A DNA stretch of 64,000 nt from Rusavskia elegans (taxonomy: Eukaryota; Ascomycota; Lecanoromycetes; Teloschistales; Teloschistaceae), in NCBI GenBank assembly GCA_011316305.1, contig SAUG01000053.1:186001-250000 (forward strand). Direction: 5' to 3'. A program made the position numbers and the translations under genes. Position 1 is the stretch's first letter, and every line of letters starts with the position of its first letter. Positions 22,429 through 33,269 of this stretch are shown here, piece by piece. Below the pieces are notes generated by a model that was not told the origin of the DNA, did not search any database, and saw nothing but the letters and a program-made list of their open reading frames with translations.

Positions 22429-24684
22429 ATGGATGAGCAAAATCTAGCAACGCATCTACCGCTTAGGAGACGGCCCTCTATCTTCTCAAGAGTGAAGAGT
22501 CGATCAATCAAGATGTCGTCCGGACCAGAGAAACCCGTTGCGCGTCCGGCCGGCCAGTGTGTTGGTCGGCTGCCTGAAGAAGAACAAAAAGACGTGTCGG
22601 ACACTGTATTGGACCCAGCAAGCAACGTCGGCAGGACACCTCAGTCTCCGATAAAAAGAAAGCCGCGAGCAAGCTTTTCGGGATTTAGTCATGCCGTGCA
22701 AGACTTTCGTACTATCCCAAAGAGAATGGCATCGCAGAGGAAAAGCCCGGCGGTAGCAAACAATTTCTATCACAATGATCTGGATTTCATTCATCAGACA
22801 GTGCAATCAGCACATGAAAAATCTCCAGACGAGCGTTCCATGTGGGACGAAGGATCGCATCCTCATCCACACCCGAAAGCGCCTGGCTGGCTAAGGCGTT
22901 GCGTGAGCACCACTTTCAGACATCGCCGGCGGACTTTTGACTCCCCGTCGCGCCCTGCCACAGCCAAGTGGACCCACAACGATACTTGCTGCATACCGAC
23001 CCCGGCCATTAGGGCCTCACCACCTACGCTACCAGAGAACGGAACAAGTGGAGCAGCGGCCAGGGCAGCGGCTGCTGCCCAGAACGAGATGCTAGACTAC
23101 CTACGCAAGTACAAAAAGGATTGGAAAGACCGTAAGGTGCGAGGAGACGCGGAGAGTGGGGTAGGTATCGATACCAGATCTGCGGGCATGGAAAGCACAA
23201 TGGCTCGTCGAGGTAGTTTCATTGCCCCTTGTCGTTCATAAGTTCCTGCTGACTATCGGTCAGATCCTGCTTGTGAGCTGCCAAAAGAGCTCTTCACCCA
23301 TATCCTGTCATACCTAGATGCGCCATCCTTGATCAGCTCCGAACTTGTGTCACGGCAATGGTATTCGTCTGCAAGTGATCCTCTTGTGTGGAAACAGATA
23401 TTTCACAGTGACTTCCATCCTCAAACACAGACAACCCCTGAGAACTCATCAGACTTCCAAGTCGGAGGCCGTGGCGTGGGCAATGCCCAGCCAGATCAAG
23501 ACTGGAAGCGAATGTGGAAGGTGCGCAAGGCACTGCATCAACGATGGACGGATAGCCACGCAGCTGCCATCTACCTTGAAGGGCACTATGACAGCGTCTA
23601 TTGTGTGCAATTTGATGAGTAGGCAGTTGTCCACTCGGATAGAAGCTCAGGATTACTAATCTGGCTCAGGGACAAGATCCTGACTGGTTCTCGAGATCGT
23701 ACAATCCGTATATGGGACGCTCGTACCTACAGATGCACCAGGACATTGGGAGTGCCGGCAAAGAGCCATCCGGTCCCTCTGCCGCCATTGACTGGAAACT
23801 CTGGTCCTCGTCCCTTCACCAGGTTATTCTCCCAGCAGTTCAAGGTGGAGGCAAAGTCGATGGTGAAACCGCCCTTGTACCATGTAGGATCCATCTTATG
23901 CCTCCAGTACGATGACGATACCATGATTACTGGCTCTTCCGACTGTACCTGCATCTTATGGGACATCAAAGCCGACTGGAAACCGATCCGACGTGTTCGA
24001 TATCACAAAGCTGGTGTCCTGGACATCTGCTTTGACAAGAAGCATGTCGTCTCTTGTTCCAAGGACACAACGGTATGTTTGTGGGATCGGCAGACTGGAG
24101 AACAAATCCATCGATTGAGTGGCCATCGCGGGCCAGTGAATGCAGTGCAGCTTCGAGGAAATTTGGCGGTGTCGGCATCTGGCGACGGAGTTGCCAAACT
24201 CTGGAACCTTGTTTCGGGCAGCTGCGTCAAGGAGTTTCCCAGTAAAGATCGAGGGATGGCGTGTGTTGAGTTCAGCCTCGACTCGTTGACCATCTTCGCT
24301 GGAGGCAACGATCAAGTTATCTACCAATTCGACGCATCTACGGGAGAACTGCTGCGGGAGTTCCGAGGCCATAACGACCTCGTTCGGTCGTTGCATCTTG
24401 ACAGCGCGAATGGTCGGGTAGTCAGTGGCAGCTACGACACCAGCGTTCGCGCTTACGACATTCGGACTGGCAACAGTATCGTCGAGCTCACTGGATGGAC
24501 GACAAGCTGGATCCTCAGCGCCAAGCTCGACTACCGACGCATAATAGCCACGAGTCAGGATGGTCGGGCCGTGGTCATTGATTTTGGATATCAACTCCCA
24601 GGGATGGAATTGTTGGAGCAGCACTCTCGACCTGAGATGAGCTCTCTGAGCGATGAGGTGGCACACTTGAAAGTGGACAGTTGA
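22429..24684 (+). CDS. F-box and WD40-repeat protein (SCF substrate receptor)
   Basis: Likely substrate receptor of an SCF ubiquitin ligase: the F-box binds Skp1 and the WD40 propeller binds target proteins. Exons are 22429-23164, 23264-23618 and 23670-24684; introns of 99 and 51 bp; 701 residues. The N-terminal 245 residues are basic and low-complexity. The F-box starts about residue 247: ELPKELFTHILSYLDAPSLI, then SRQWYSSASDPLVWKQIF. Seven or so WD repeats follow from LEGHYDSVYCVQF and DKILTGSRDRTIRIWD through GSSDCTCILWDI, CSKDTTVCLWDRQTG, ASGDGVAKLWNLVSG and VSGSYDTSVRAYDIRTG. Intron 1 is a multiple of three and contains an in-frame TAA at 23239. Its donor GTATCG and the CTGAC/TCAG acceptor make splicing the natural reading rather than a nonsense mutation. 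The specific substrate is unknown. Confidence 0.92.
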
Positions 24685-25159
24685 AAGGATCACGAACGTT
24701 CTTTCATTTATCCAGTCATGGGGGCATGTTTTACGAACTAACGAAGATGTACGAGAACTGGAAAAGCTTTGGTTGCCGGCGTTTGTAAAATAGTATTACT
24801 GATGAATCATACAGAGTAGATTCGTTACGACACGAATTCAAACTCTGAACAATTCCATTCAAAAACACAGGGATGTATGTACCTCTTGTACGGAGTACTC
24901 TGTACGGATAGGCAATGCGCGTTCCTGCCCGATTGGTCCGTGCTTTATCCGTAAATTCGCCTTGTCGACGTGACGACGTGATCATTTTTATATCACTCAA
25001 CCTCCAACCACCAGCTTCAACTCAGCAACGTCCAGACCATATACAATCAATTGGCAGTCGATGATCTCGTCCTATGGAATTACTACATTAGACTCGTAGA
25101 CCATCTTTCGCCGAGTTTCCCTTCCTCCGTCGTCGCTCTGCACACTTCAGCCGCCCAGT
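24685..25159. other. intergenic between F-box/WD and EB1 genes
   Basis: This 475-bp tandem spacer contains the palindrome-rich segment at 24888-24907 and leader sequence of the EB1 gene. No gene. Confidence 0.5.
24888..24907. repeat. TACGGAGTACTCTGTA palindrome
   Basis: GTACGGAGTACTCTGTACGG is a near-perfect palindrome built on GTACGGA half-sites. Sequences of this TACGGAGTA type are frequent in intergenic DNA of Pezizomycotina; their role is not established. Confidence 0.5.
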
Positions 25160-26223
25160 ATGGGCGAGTCCAGGTAAGAAACCTGCTCCGGCCGCTTGTG
25201 CAATTGCTTCCGCTAACGTGCATGCCGTATCGAAGACAGGAGCTCCTTGGCTGGCTCAATGACCTTCTCCAACTCAAAGTGACCAAAGTTGAACAATGTG
25301 GCACCGGGTAAACCGCCTACAATTTAGCGTAGACATGTTCTGGGTACTGACGGTGAGCGCCTTACCAGGGCAGCGCTATGTCAAATCTATGACAGCATTT
25401 ACCGTTCGCTAAATCCCATCAAACTTTCCATTGGCATAACAGCTAACGTGCAGCTCAAGAGGATCTCCCCATGAGCCGAGTCAAATTCAATGTCAACACG
25501 GAATATGCCTATCTACAAAACTTCAAGATCCTACAAAGTCGGTCTTTTCCACACCGCATACGGATCTAGTCCCTTGAGCGCTGACGGTTCGAATATCAGA
25601 CTGCTTCGCAAAGCACCAAATCGATCGCCTCGTCCCTGTCGAATCACTGATCAAATGTAAGATGCAAGATAATCTCGAATTCCTGCAGTGGAGCAAACGA
25701 TTCTGGGACCAATATTTCCCAGGCGGCGAATACGATGCCGTCGCGCGGCGGAAAGGTGCCGGCGCTCCTCCGGCAGCAGCACCAGCTCCAGCACCCGTTA
25801 CATCTTCACGCACTTCAGGCGCCGGAGCTGCGGCAAGAAGAGGGACCACGCCGACCACGGCTGCAGCACCGGCACGAAGCGTTGGGGCGATCTCAGCTGG
25901 AGGAGGAGGTGCTGCGGCTGCGGCGCTGAAACAGGAACTCAACACGATGAAGGAGACGGTGACGGGGCTGGAACGGGAAAGAGATTTCTACTTCAGCAAG
26001 CTGAGGGATATTGAGTTGCTGTTGCAGCAAGCTTGCGATGATAACCCGGAGCTGGAGAAGGAGGAGAATAGTTTGATCAAGCAGGTTCAGACGATTCTGT
26101 ATTCTACCGAGGTAATCGCCATGGAATACGCAATGTGAGAGGCCAGTACGCTAATGATTGGTGTAGGAGGGGTTCGAGATACCCGCCGACGACGGTGTTG
26201 TTGATGATCAAGAAACTTTCTGA
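25160..26223 (+). CDS. EB1-family microtubule plus-end protein
   Basis: Orthologue of EB1/Bim1/Mal3, which tracks growing microtubule ends and recruits +TIP proteins. Exons are 25160-25173, 25236-25307, 25369-25403, 25454-25537, 25600-26111 and 26167-26223; 257 residues; five introns of 50-62 bp. The N-terminal calponin-homology domain reads MGESRQELLGWLNDLLQL, TKVEQCGTGAALCQIYDSIY, LPMSRVKFNVNTEYAYLQNF and CKMQDNLEFLQWSKRFWDQY. An Ala/Pro-rich linker (about 125-170) precedes the coiled-coil/EB-homology region, ending RDIELLLQQACDDNPELEKE and YSTEEGFEIPADD. The protein ends in QETF, an acidic-aromatic tail related to the EEY/F motif read by CAP-Gly proteins. The 14-nt first exon and the exon 3/4 junction (donor GTTCGC) are the least certain points. 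Confidence 0.93.
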
Positions 26224-27250
26224 GTGGAAAGCTAGAGCTCGCTTCTATCATGGTCTTTTCAGACCGGGGGCGGAACTGGAATAAGATCGATTCGAGATAG
26301 CTTTCTTGCGTGAGCTAATGATTCTAAATCTCATCAGGATCGTCCGTCCAATTCCCCCCCCCCCTCTCCTGGTCTTAAGACTAATTTCCAGCCGCCAAAT
26401 ACACGTCAAAGGCTTCTCTTCTCGCAGGAGATCCTTCGAACGCAGAAAACCAATCAACAAACCAATCAAAAGGCAAAGTATTGGGCAATCTACTCAAGTC
26501 ACGTCACACGGCTCTACCAAGGCCACTGCTTCAAACATATTAAAACACATGAGCTATGCATTTCTATAAAATGGTTCGCTGTCCTCCCTGTGCGCGTAGA
26601 TATCGTATCTTCTCTATTTTTATTCGCGTAGCTTTGTGGTCTGGCGAGATAGATCATTCCGGTAATTTTGTTGCTTATATCGAGATGATGTTTGAGGCAC
26701 ATGTTCTCGGCTTTTAAGGTTCTTCTTTCGGTTTGTTCCATGTTGTCTTTGGGTCCGGTTTTTTTGGGTCTTGGATGATAGGTGTGGATTCGGGAGATGG
26801 AAGGGAGCAGAGGGAATTGGGAGGTCTTGAGTGCGATTTTGGTTGTTGTTGGGGACTGGATACTTTCTTGAGTTATTGAGAGGGCTATATGAGGTTTAGG
26901 TGATTTTTATATTGCAATTGACTGGTGGATATAGTGTTGTGATAGGAGCTATTGAGCTTAGTCGGGAGAATTCAGAGATTTGATAGGATCGAGGGGATCG
27001 GTGACACGTTCTTGTATAGCTATGTGATGCTCGTGGGCTGTTTCGCGTTCCAGTATATAACTACGTGGGACAGATAGGATACATTCTTTGGGTACAGAGG
27101 GTATGTATGTAATGCAGCTTACATGAAGGAAATCATATCGCCCGTTGCGGTCTTATCGAAGTATTGCAACAGCAGTCAAAGTCATATGCATATACTTCGT
27201 ATGAACAAACAGCCATCTTCCTCATCATTCCCATCCTCTTCACCCCAACC
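26224..27250. other. convergent intergenic spacer
   Basis: The 1.0 kb between the 3' ends of the EB1 (+) and VAM7 (-) genes is AT-rich, with a C run at about 26354-26364. Small ORFs only. No gene recognised. Confidence 0.5.
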
Positions 27251-28354
27251 TCAACTAATCTTCCCAATCCTCTTCCTCGCCACATCCATCTTCCCCTGCA
27301 CCCGATCCACATCCTCATCCAACAACCCCAAAAGATCCTTCTGCCAAACCAGCTCCTCCTGAATCTCCATCCCAATCTTCTTCTGCCGCGCCACCGCCGC
27401 CGCGAGCACATCCACATCCTCATCCTGCTCCCGCATCAACTGCTGCTGCAACTGCAATACCCCTTGATTATCCAGCGCCCGCGTGCGATCGCTTTCTTTG
27501 CCGAGTACCCTGCCCTTCGTCGTAGCTGGTTTTCGAGATCCTCCATCGTGGTTATCATCGCCGTTGAGTAGCTTATCTTTATCCCCCTTGGTAGCATGCG
27601 CGATCGCACCGTCCAGCGCATTCTTTGCCACCATCGCGTTGCCGAGGTTTTCGAGGCCTTCACGCTCTTTTTGCGCGGCGGCAATGAGATCACGTCGGCG
27701 CCGCATCTCGCCATCGCCTAATTTTTCACGGCCCCAGGTATCGTTTGCGAGGGCTTTTAGGCCCGAATCTAGGGCTGTGATCATGGAGCTGGCTTTGATG
27801 AGGTGTTTTTTGGCTTCGGCGGAGCATTCGTGTTGGGCTTGGCCTGAGGTCGCTTGGTCGCGTTTTGTGAGTTGGAGGCGGGCCGAGTGGAGTTGGGATT
27901 TTAGGTCGCGGTGGTAGTCGAGCCAGACGATGGGGTCGGTGATGGGTTGTTGTTGCTGTTGGGTTCTGCTGAGGGGGGCGTGGCGGTTGGAGTGGGTTGA
28001 GTTGCTGTTGCTTGGGAGGTTGAGGAAGGAGCGCCAGGCGGATGTGTTGCGCCATCGGTCGTCGGGGTCGGTGTTGAGGGTTTGGAGGTAGGTTTGCAAG
28101 CCGATGCGGCGGGATTCGGCGAGGGCGGGAGAGGAGGTGGTGCTTGAGAAGTAGGATTTTGGGGGCAACGAGGCGGGTGGTGGTGCGCCGGCTTGGGAGG
28201 TCAGGGTATTGTGGAGGGTGATGAAGTCTGAGTAGCGTTTCTGAAGGGTAAAGGTACGGAGAGGGAGGCGGAGGGTGATGTTGTAGATGGTATAGGGTTT
28301 GGAGGTAGTCGAGGTGGAGGTGCTGGGAACGCTGATCTCGGGTTGCGTCGTCAT
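27251..28354 (-). CDS. VAM7: Vam7-type PX-domain Qc-SNARE
   Basis: Vacuolar fusion t-SNARE, 367 residues, no intron. The PX domain that binds phosphatidylinositol-3-phosphate spans about residues 5-120: YTIYNITLRLPLRTFTLQKR, YSDFITLHNTL, LPPKSYF and ESRRIGLQTYLQTLN. The C-terminal Qc-SNARE helix spans about 305-365 (LQLQQQLMREQDEDVDVLAA, then IGMEIQEELVWQKDLLGLLD). There is no transmembrane anchor, as in Vam7. The start at 28354 (MTTQPEIS) is preferred over the in-frame ATG at 28390 because the PX strand follows closely. The coding strand is C-rich over the PX half and G-rich over the SNARE half. Expected to act with the HOPS complex and Qa/Qb/R SNAREs on the vacuole. Confidence 0.9.
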   Translation of the reverse strand: MTTQPEISVPSTSTSTTSKPYTIYNITLRLPLRTFTLQKRYSDFITLHNTLTSQAGAPPPASLPPKSYFSSTTSSPALAESRRIGLQTYLQTLNTDPDDRWRNTSAWRSFLNLPSNSNSTHSNRHAPLSRTQQQQQPITDPIVWLDYHRDLKSQLHSARLQLTKRDQATSGQAQHECSAEAKKHLIKASSMITALDSGLKALANDTWGREKLGDGEMRRRRDLIAAAQKEREGLENLGNAMVAKNALDGAIAHATKGDKDKLLNGDDNHDGGSRKPATTKGRVLGKESDRTRALDNQGVLQLQQQLMREQDEDVDVLAAAVARQKKIGMEIQEELVWQKDLLGLLDEDVDRVQGKMDVARKRIGKIS

Positions 28355-30306
28355 TTCGTAAAATTCTTGTTTGATATCAAGGAAATACAAGGGGCTGGAT
28401 CAAGGGCATAGAAAGTAGGATTCCTTGATGGCAATATGAACTGAAGTCGACCTCACGAGATGATGTCGAGGTACGCCAAGTCACGTGTCGTCAATGCTTT
28501 TAGCTTTCTTAGGGGCGTAACCCCGAATGCACACACCGTGTTATTACGGTACTAGTACTTTAATTTTCTACTTAACCGTTACAAACGCTGGCGAAGTAAA
28601 TACGGTATATAATAGTAAGGGTTACAACTAAATAATAGTGTCAGTCAGTTCTAACGGTGTCAGGCCTCTAAGGCGCGGTAGCTTTCCGTCCTGCACTGCA
28701 AGCCCCCCCACCTGGCAGCTGCACGCCACCTGCCCTGGAGTTGCTGGCGATAATTCCAGGGGTCAAAATCGCCTAAATCGCTCGATTCTGAGCTCAGAAT
28801 TCTTATTACGTTGATAAAGCTCTGTATATACGCCTGCCGAGTACTGACGCTTGGCATCTTGGCATTATCTACTGGTGTGAGACCGTTATACTATAGAGAC
28901 CCTTATAATAGGCTAACGGTTCTAGGCTAAGATCGTTCTAAAAAGGGTAGCGACTAACAGCCGATATCCGATTCTTATACGTTCCAGCTAAAGAGCCTAA
29001 GCGTACAGACACAATTTACCAATAGAATTACTATGTCAGAGCCGTTCCAAAAAAACAGCTATAGTGACACGGTATGCAAATCCATAGGCACGCCCATAAG
29101 GTAGCAAGTTCGTTGTCTCAGTGTTCAGACGACCGGACGCTAGCCGGATAGGCATGCAATCCTCGCTGTAAAAGCTCCGCGTGACTTGTCTAACCCGCTT
29201 TGGAAGGTAGCGTCATCCGAGACAAACAAGTTCGATTCGGAGTATGGTAGCCATCCATTATTCCCTAAAGTTAAACGGACTATTGTGCATCAGTCAAATG
29301 GCTCCTTTTCGAGTGCAACATGCCCGTGACCTTGTTCGGAGGACACGACGCTTTGATACAGAGGGTTCATTGCCCGATCCATCGACGCGGAGGGCAAAGC
29401 CAGAAGAAGCCAGCATTTCGAGGGCATCGACTATCAAGTTGAAAGACACGGTGTTAATGAAGCATCAGATTGACGGCGCTTCGGTTTGAGGCAAGCACAG
29501 AGACTTTTGAAAGCCATGAGAAGTTTGCTGTCGGAGAGTGCGATAAAATTCAATCACGGCATACATTAACCCAGATGTCGCTTCCTTTCCTGGGTGACTG
29601 CGTACTCCGGAGTTCGTCGCAGTTGCTCCGAGGTGTGGCAGCAGCTCGTCGGTGAGACGGCAAGGCATACTCGCAACCCTGTACGAACACGCGGTGTGGT
29701 GTCAAAGGTCTGGACCTACCCGTATCTCAGCGTCACTCGGCACGACCATCGAAGGGTACTACGACTACGCCTGGAATGGGAAGCCGCTGGCTCTGTCAGT
29801 GCTGGGATCTCGTCGACATTCTGCGGCGTCAACTCCAGACGAAGGGTCCCCGCTGATATAGACCGGGTCGGAGCCTCCTGGTCCACATACATGTAAGATG
29901 CATCAATCCTAAAAGTGGCGGCAAGTACAACGTGTCTGTTCGTGCTATCCTTTGGGCCCTGCATTTCAGTTGCAATTCGTCCTGTCTACGACAACGAGCT
30001 TCCCACAACCCAACGTGCACTGCGCCGCATGGTCTCGAAGAGTTATCATAGATACGAGCAGATCATGGCAGTTGTTGCTTTATCTGGGACGCGATTCCTG
30101 CTGTAGTTTCGAGGGTCCTTTGTTGCAAACAAGATGCTGTCTTCCTCTAGTGAACATTGTTTCACTTTCCCCTTCACTCTCAATTTGGTCTCTATTTTGA
30201 CGTCAGCTTTTTCATCCCTTGCAGTACACGACAGAATCCTATAATCCTACCAGATCTATTCACCCCGCAGGACATTACTCATCCAGTGCTTTCTTCGCAA
30301 GTCAAG
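28355..30306. other. gene-poor region with a degraded repeat
   Basis: This holds the VAM7 promoter side, an AT-rich degraded element at about 28490-29060, and 1.1 kb with only small ORFs. The 150 bp before 30307 look like a 5' leader (pyrimidine-rich). Confidence 0.45.
28490..29060. repeat. AT-rich degraded repetitive element (possible transposon relic)
   Basis: Base composition differs sharply from the flanks. TpA-rich runs (TACTAGTACTTTAATTTTCT) and recurrent CTAACGGT/AACCGTTA words (near 28575, 28650, 28913) surround a GC-rich core. A 65-codon minus ORF (28660-28857) reads QAYIQSFINVIRILSSESSD and may be a coding relic. TpA enrichment fits repeat-induced point mutation. I could not define termini or family. 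Confidence 0.35.
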
Positions 30307-31669
30307 ATGCCTGCTTCGACCGCTTCCTTACGCCTTCGTGCCATTGGTCTTACTGTGGTGGCGCTCGTCGCTACTCTGGCTTTGCCACTCACTCATGTAT
30401 TCCAGCGACCCAGCCATACAAGCATCAACCAACTCGTCATTCGTCAGCCCGCATCGATTAACGTTTCAGCTGTCATTAATACCGGACCCTCTGTGATTTT
30501 CAGTTCCCCTCCCCTTGCAAACGTTGCTCTACCTTTTGGCCGTCAAGATCATGCTTCCCCTTTCTCCCCAATCTCTAAGTGGCCTCTCGTCAAGCGTGTC
30601 CTGCCCCCTCAGTACCAGTGCCTGGTCGAGAAAGGGAACCAGTACTACACCGAAGGTGTCTTACCAGCCTTTGACGGGAGGTCTGCTTATGCGACTCCAA
30701 CCTTCACCGAAGGTTCCTTCACCGCCAATGGATGGAGAAAGTCGGACCCGGTCGATGAACCCTTACCGCTGCACTGGGAAGAGGCATTCAAGCTGATACC
30801 CGAGGGAGCGCCGGCTGAGGGCGAAGACAGCGACCGCGACGATGAGGTCTCACGAGTCTACATGGACCAGTCATTGCCTTTCACGAATGCCCAAGGCCAA
30901 GGAAATACGGTGGGTCATCCCTGATTCTGACTTTCCTGATAACTCTGCGATCAGGATACTGACCAGTCTAATCAGCCAGCCACAGGCGCTCAAGTCTACG
31001 CCATGTACCTTCCTGAAGCCGTTGCCATCATCACGAGCGTGAGTTATAGCCCGAAATTCCGGCTTCAAGAGCATGGTGTGCCGGATGACCAGATTGCCAA
31101 CCGCATTCCGCCCCTCCATCAACTTTCAGACGTTCTGTGGGCCGTTTGGGAGTCACTCGTTTACGCGCCTGGAAACCTCCGATACTATGCTGTCGAGGGC
31201 ATCACGAATGTAAGACACTGTTCGCAATTACTCTACTGGGGACATCGAGATACTTGTCGTTGGAAGAGACGATCGATGGCTCAGAAAAGGCTGCCAAGCA
31301 CGATCTACTCTAAGCATACGTCTATTTATCATCCTGCCCAACTTCCTATAATCACGCTGACTTCAAGCCCTCGTCTAGTCCGTAGCCAAGCCCCTCATGG
31401 ACGACATCTTCAACGCTCGCAGGGGAACCATCGTCGTGCCCTGGGCAAACCGATTGACATTCAGTCTCGACAGCCAGGAAGGCAAAGCGCTGTTTGCTTC
31501 ACCCAACGGCGTCGCAGTGGCTTGGTTCCTGATCCATCGAGCCGAGGATTTAGGTAGGAGGACTCCTGTGGTTACGATCTTCAATCCTGATGGAAACAAT
31601 CGCTGCATGATTTGGGATCTCGTCCCTCAGGGAGAGCCTTCCGTTCTCGGTACGCCAATAACTGGTTGA
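30307..31669 (+). CDS. unknown protein with N-terminal signal or anchor (382 aa)
   Basis: Exons are 30307-30909, 30955-31209 and 31379-31669; introns of 45 and 169 bp; 382 residues. Residues about 8-30 form one hydrophobic segment (LRAIGLTVVALVATLALPLT), so the protein is secreted or type II membrane-anchored. The middle contains an acidic patch (GEDSDRDDE). The C-terminal 90 residues look like a compact fold: ARRGTIVVPWANRLTFSLDS, GKALFASPNGVAVAWFLIHR and TPVVTIFNPDGNNRCMIWD. This resembles conserved fungal proteins of unknown function; I do not recognise an enzyme. The 45-bp first intron is very short but contains an in-frame TGA and joins the frames cleanly. An in-frame ATG at 30157 is less likely because it would bury the signal segment. 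Confidence 0.75.
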
Positions 31670-33269
31670 GAAGAGGATGGAGGAGGAGGAGGAGGAGCGG
31701 TTGGGTATTGTAGGTGAAGGAGAGTTCATCTTGGATGAATCGGCAAAGCTGTGGCATGAGGCTTGGGTGCCGGCCGATACGAGATAACGGCGATCATTGA
31801 TAATGGTATTGTTCCCGATGTGCGTACATCACATGTATGTGCTTTGGCTTCTGCTCGATTGGACTATCAGGCAGCTATCTATCCTAAAAGTACAGTATTA
31901 ATTAATTCGATTCATGATGAACAAAAACCCTCATATATACTCTCCTACCTCATCCCCATCAAGCTACGCAGCTCTCCTATTATCCACCATATCCGATACT
32001 TCTTCTTTTATTTTTCTTAGGACCATATCCTCAGCTCACAAAATCCCCTAAAAACATCTCCCATTCACCAAAAACCTACATCAAATGCAATTTTCCCTGC
32101 TGTCAGACATCTCAATATCATCCCCCCCCCTCCGCCCCATTACCCCAACTTCTCTCTGCGTCTTATATGTCCAGCCTCACTGTCTCTACTCATCAGCTCC
32201 CATACCGCACCAGCGCACAGCACACGTCACCCACAACAAATCAAATCCGAAAAAAAAGATCGTCGTGCGTTGATTTCCTTGAAAGAGATCGACCATACTA
32301 AGGTCCTCCTATGCTTCTGCTCTCCGCGGAAAAGAGTAGCTTTGGATTTCCGTGGCTTGAATTCTGAGGGGCCTTTAATTGTTATTTTGTTGAGATTCGT
32401 AGGAAATGGGTTCTGAAAGGGGTTAGTTAGTAGTGTGGTATTTTGATCAGTGTGGGGGGGGAAGGTTTGGTATTGGTATGAATGGGATTAGAAAGGCGTT
32501 TTTTTGGGGGGGGGGTCTTGAGATGATTGATTTTGGTTTTCGATATCGATATCGTTTTCTGGGAGTGGAGGTTTTGTTGTCTGGGATTGATTGAAGTGTC
32601 TTTTTTGAGCGGGCGAGTAAACGCAAGAATAGAAAAGTACTAGAATTATACACGACTCTGATTCTGCGATTCGCAGATCTGTCTTTGCGCAGTAGTATAG
32701 GAGGATCCATTGTATCACGATTTGTTGTTTCTGGGCCAGGAACCAAAACCTCATATAAGATTATTACGATCACGTATACGAAAGTAAATCCGAAGACATT
32801 GGATCTATGCTAATCTACCCAGCGAGCGTCCAGCATTCGTATCATTAGCGATTATATATATACTTTTCTAACGGCTATGCTTTACAGGTCTGAAAATGGA
32901 CAGAATAAGCAAGCCACAAAGGTTGAAAAGCTTTTGTCTGTTCAGACGACACAGATTTAGTCTCGTATTCCCATACAACTTGACTGGAGCCTCTGCCGAC
33001 GGAGATGAACACGCAAAGTTTTGATGTGGTTGTTGTCGGTGGGATCTGCCTCAAGGTGGATTGGCTGCATTCCATTCCGCCATGACCGATGATTGAGATG
33101 ATCCAGTACTCGTCATGTTGGCCCCTTCCATTTCGGCATCTCACTATCCCATGACAATCTCAGCACCTCTTGGAGACCTACCAAAAGCCAACTCCATCGA
33201 CTCCGCGCTCGTGGTATCAGAGATGGTTCCGCGAACATCAGAAACAGAAATGCGATCAAACAAGGAAGA
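31670..33269. other. intergenic with simple repeats
   Basis: The 1.6-kb convergent spacer contains a (GGA)n run at 31676-31697, a C run near 32122, and T7-G10 at 32499-32515. Rich in homopolymers; no gene recognised. Confidence 0.5.
31676..31697. repeat. (GGA)n microsatellite
   Basis: About seven tandem GGA units directly after the stop codon of the upstream gene. Confidence 0.8.

Noticed and set aside
23239..23241. In-frame TAA separating the basic N-terminus from the F-box, suggesting a pseudogene
   Set aside because: A 99-bp intron (23165-23263) with a CTGAC branch point and TCAG acceptor removes it and keeps the frame.
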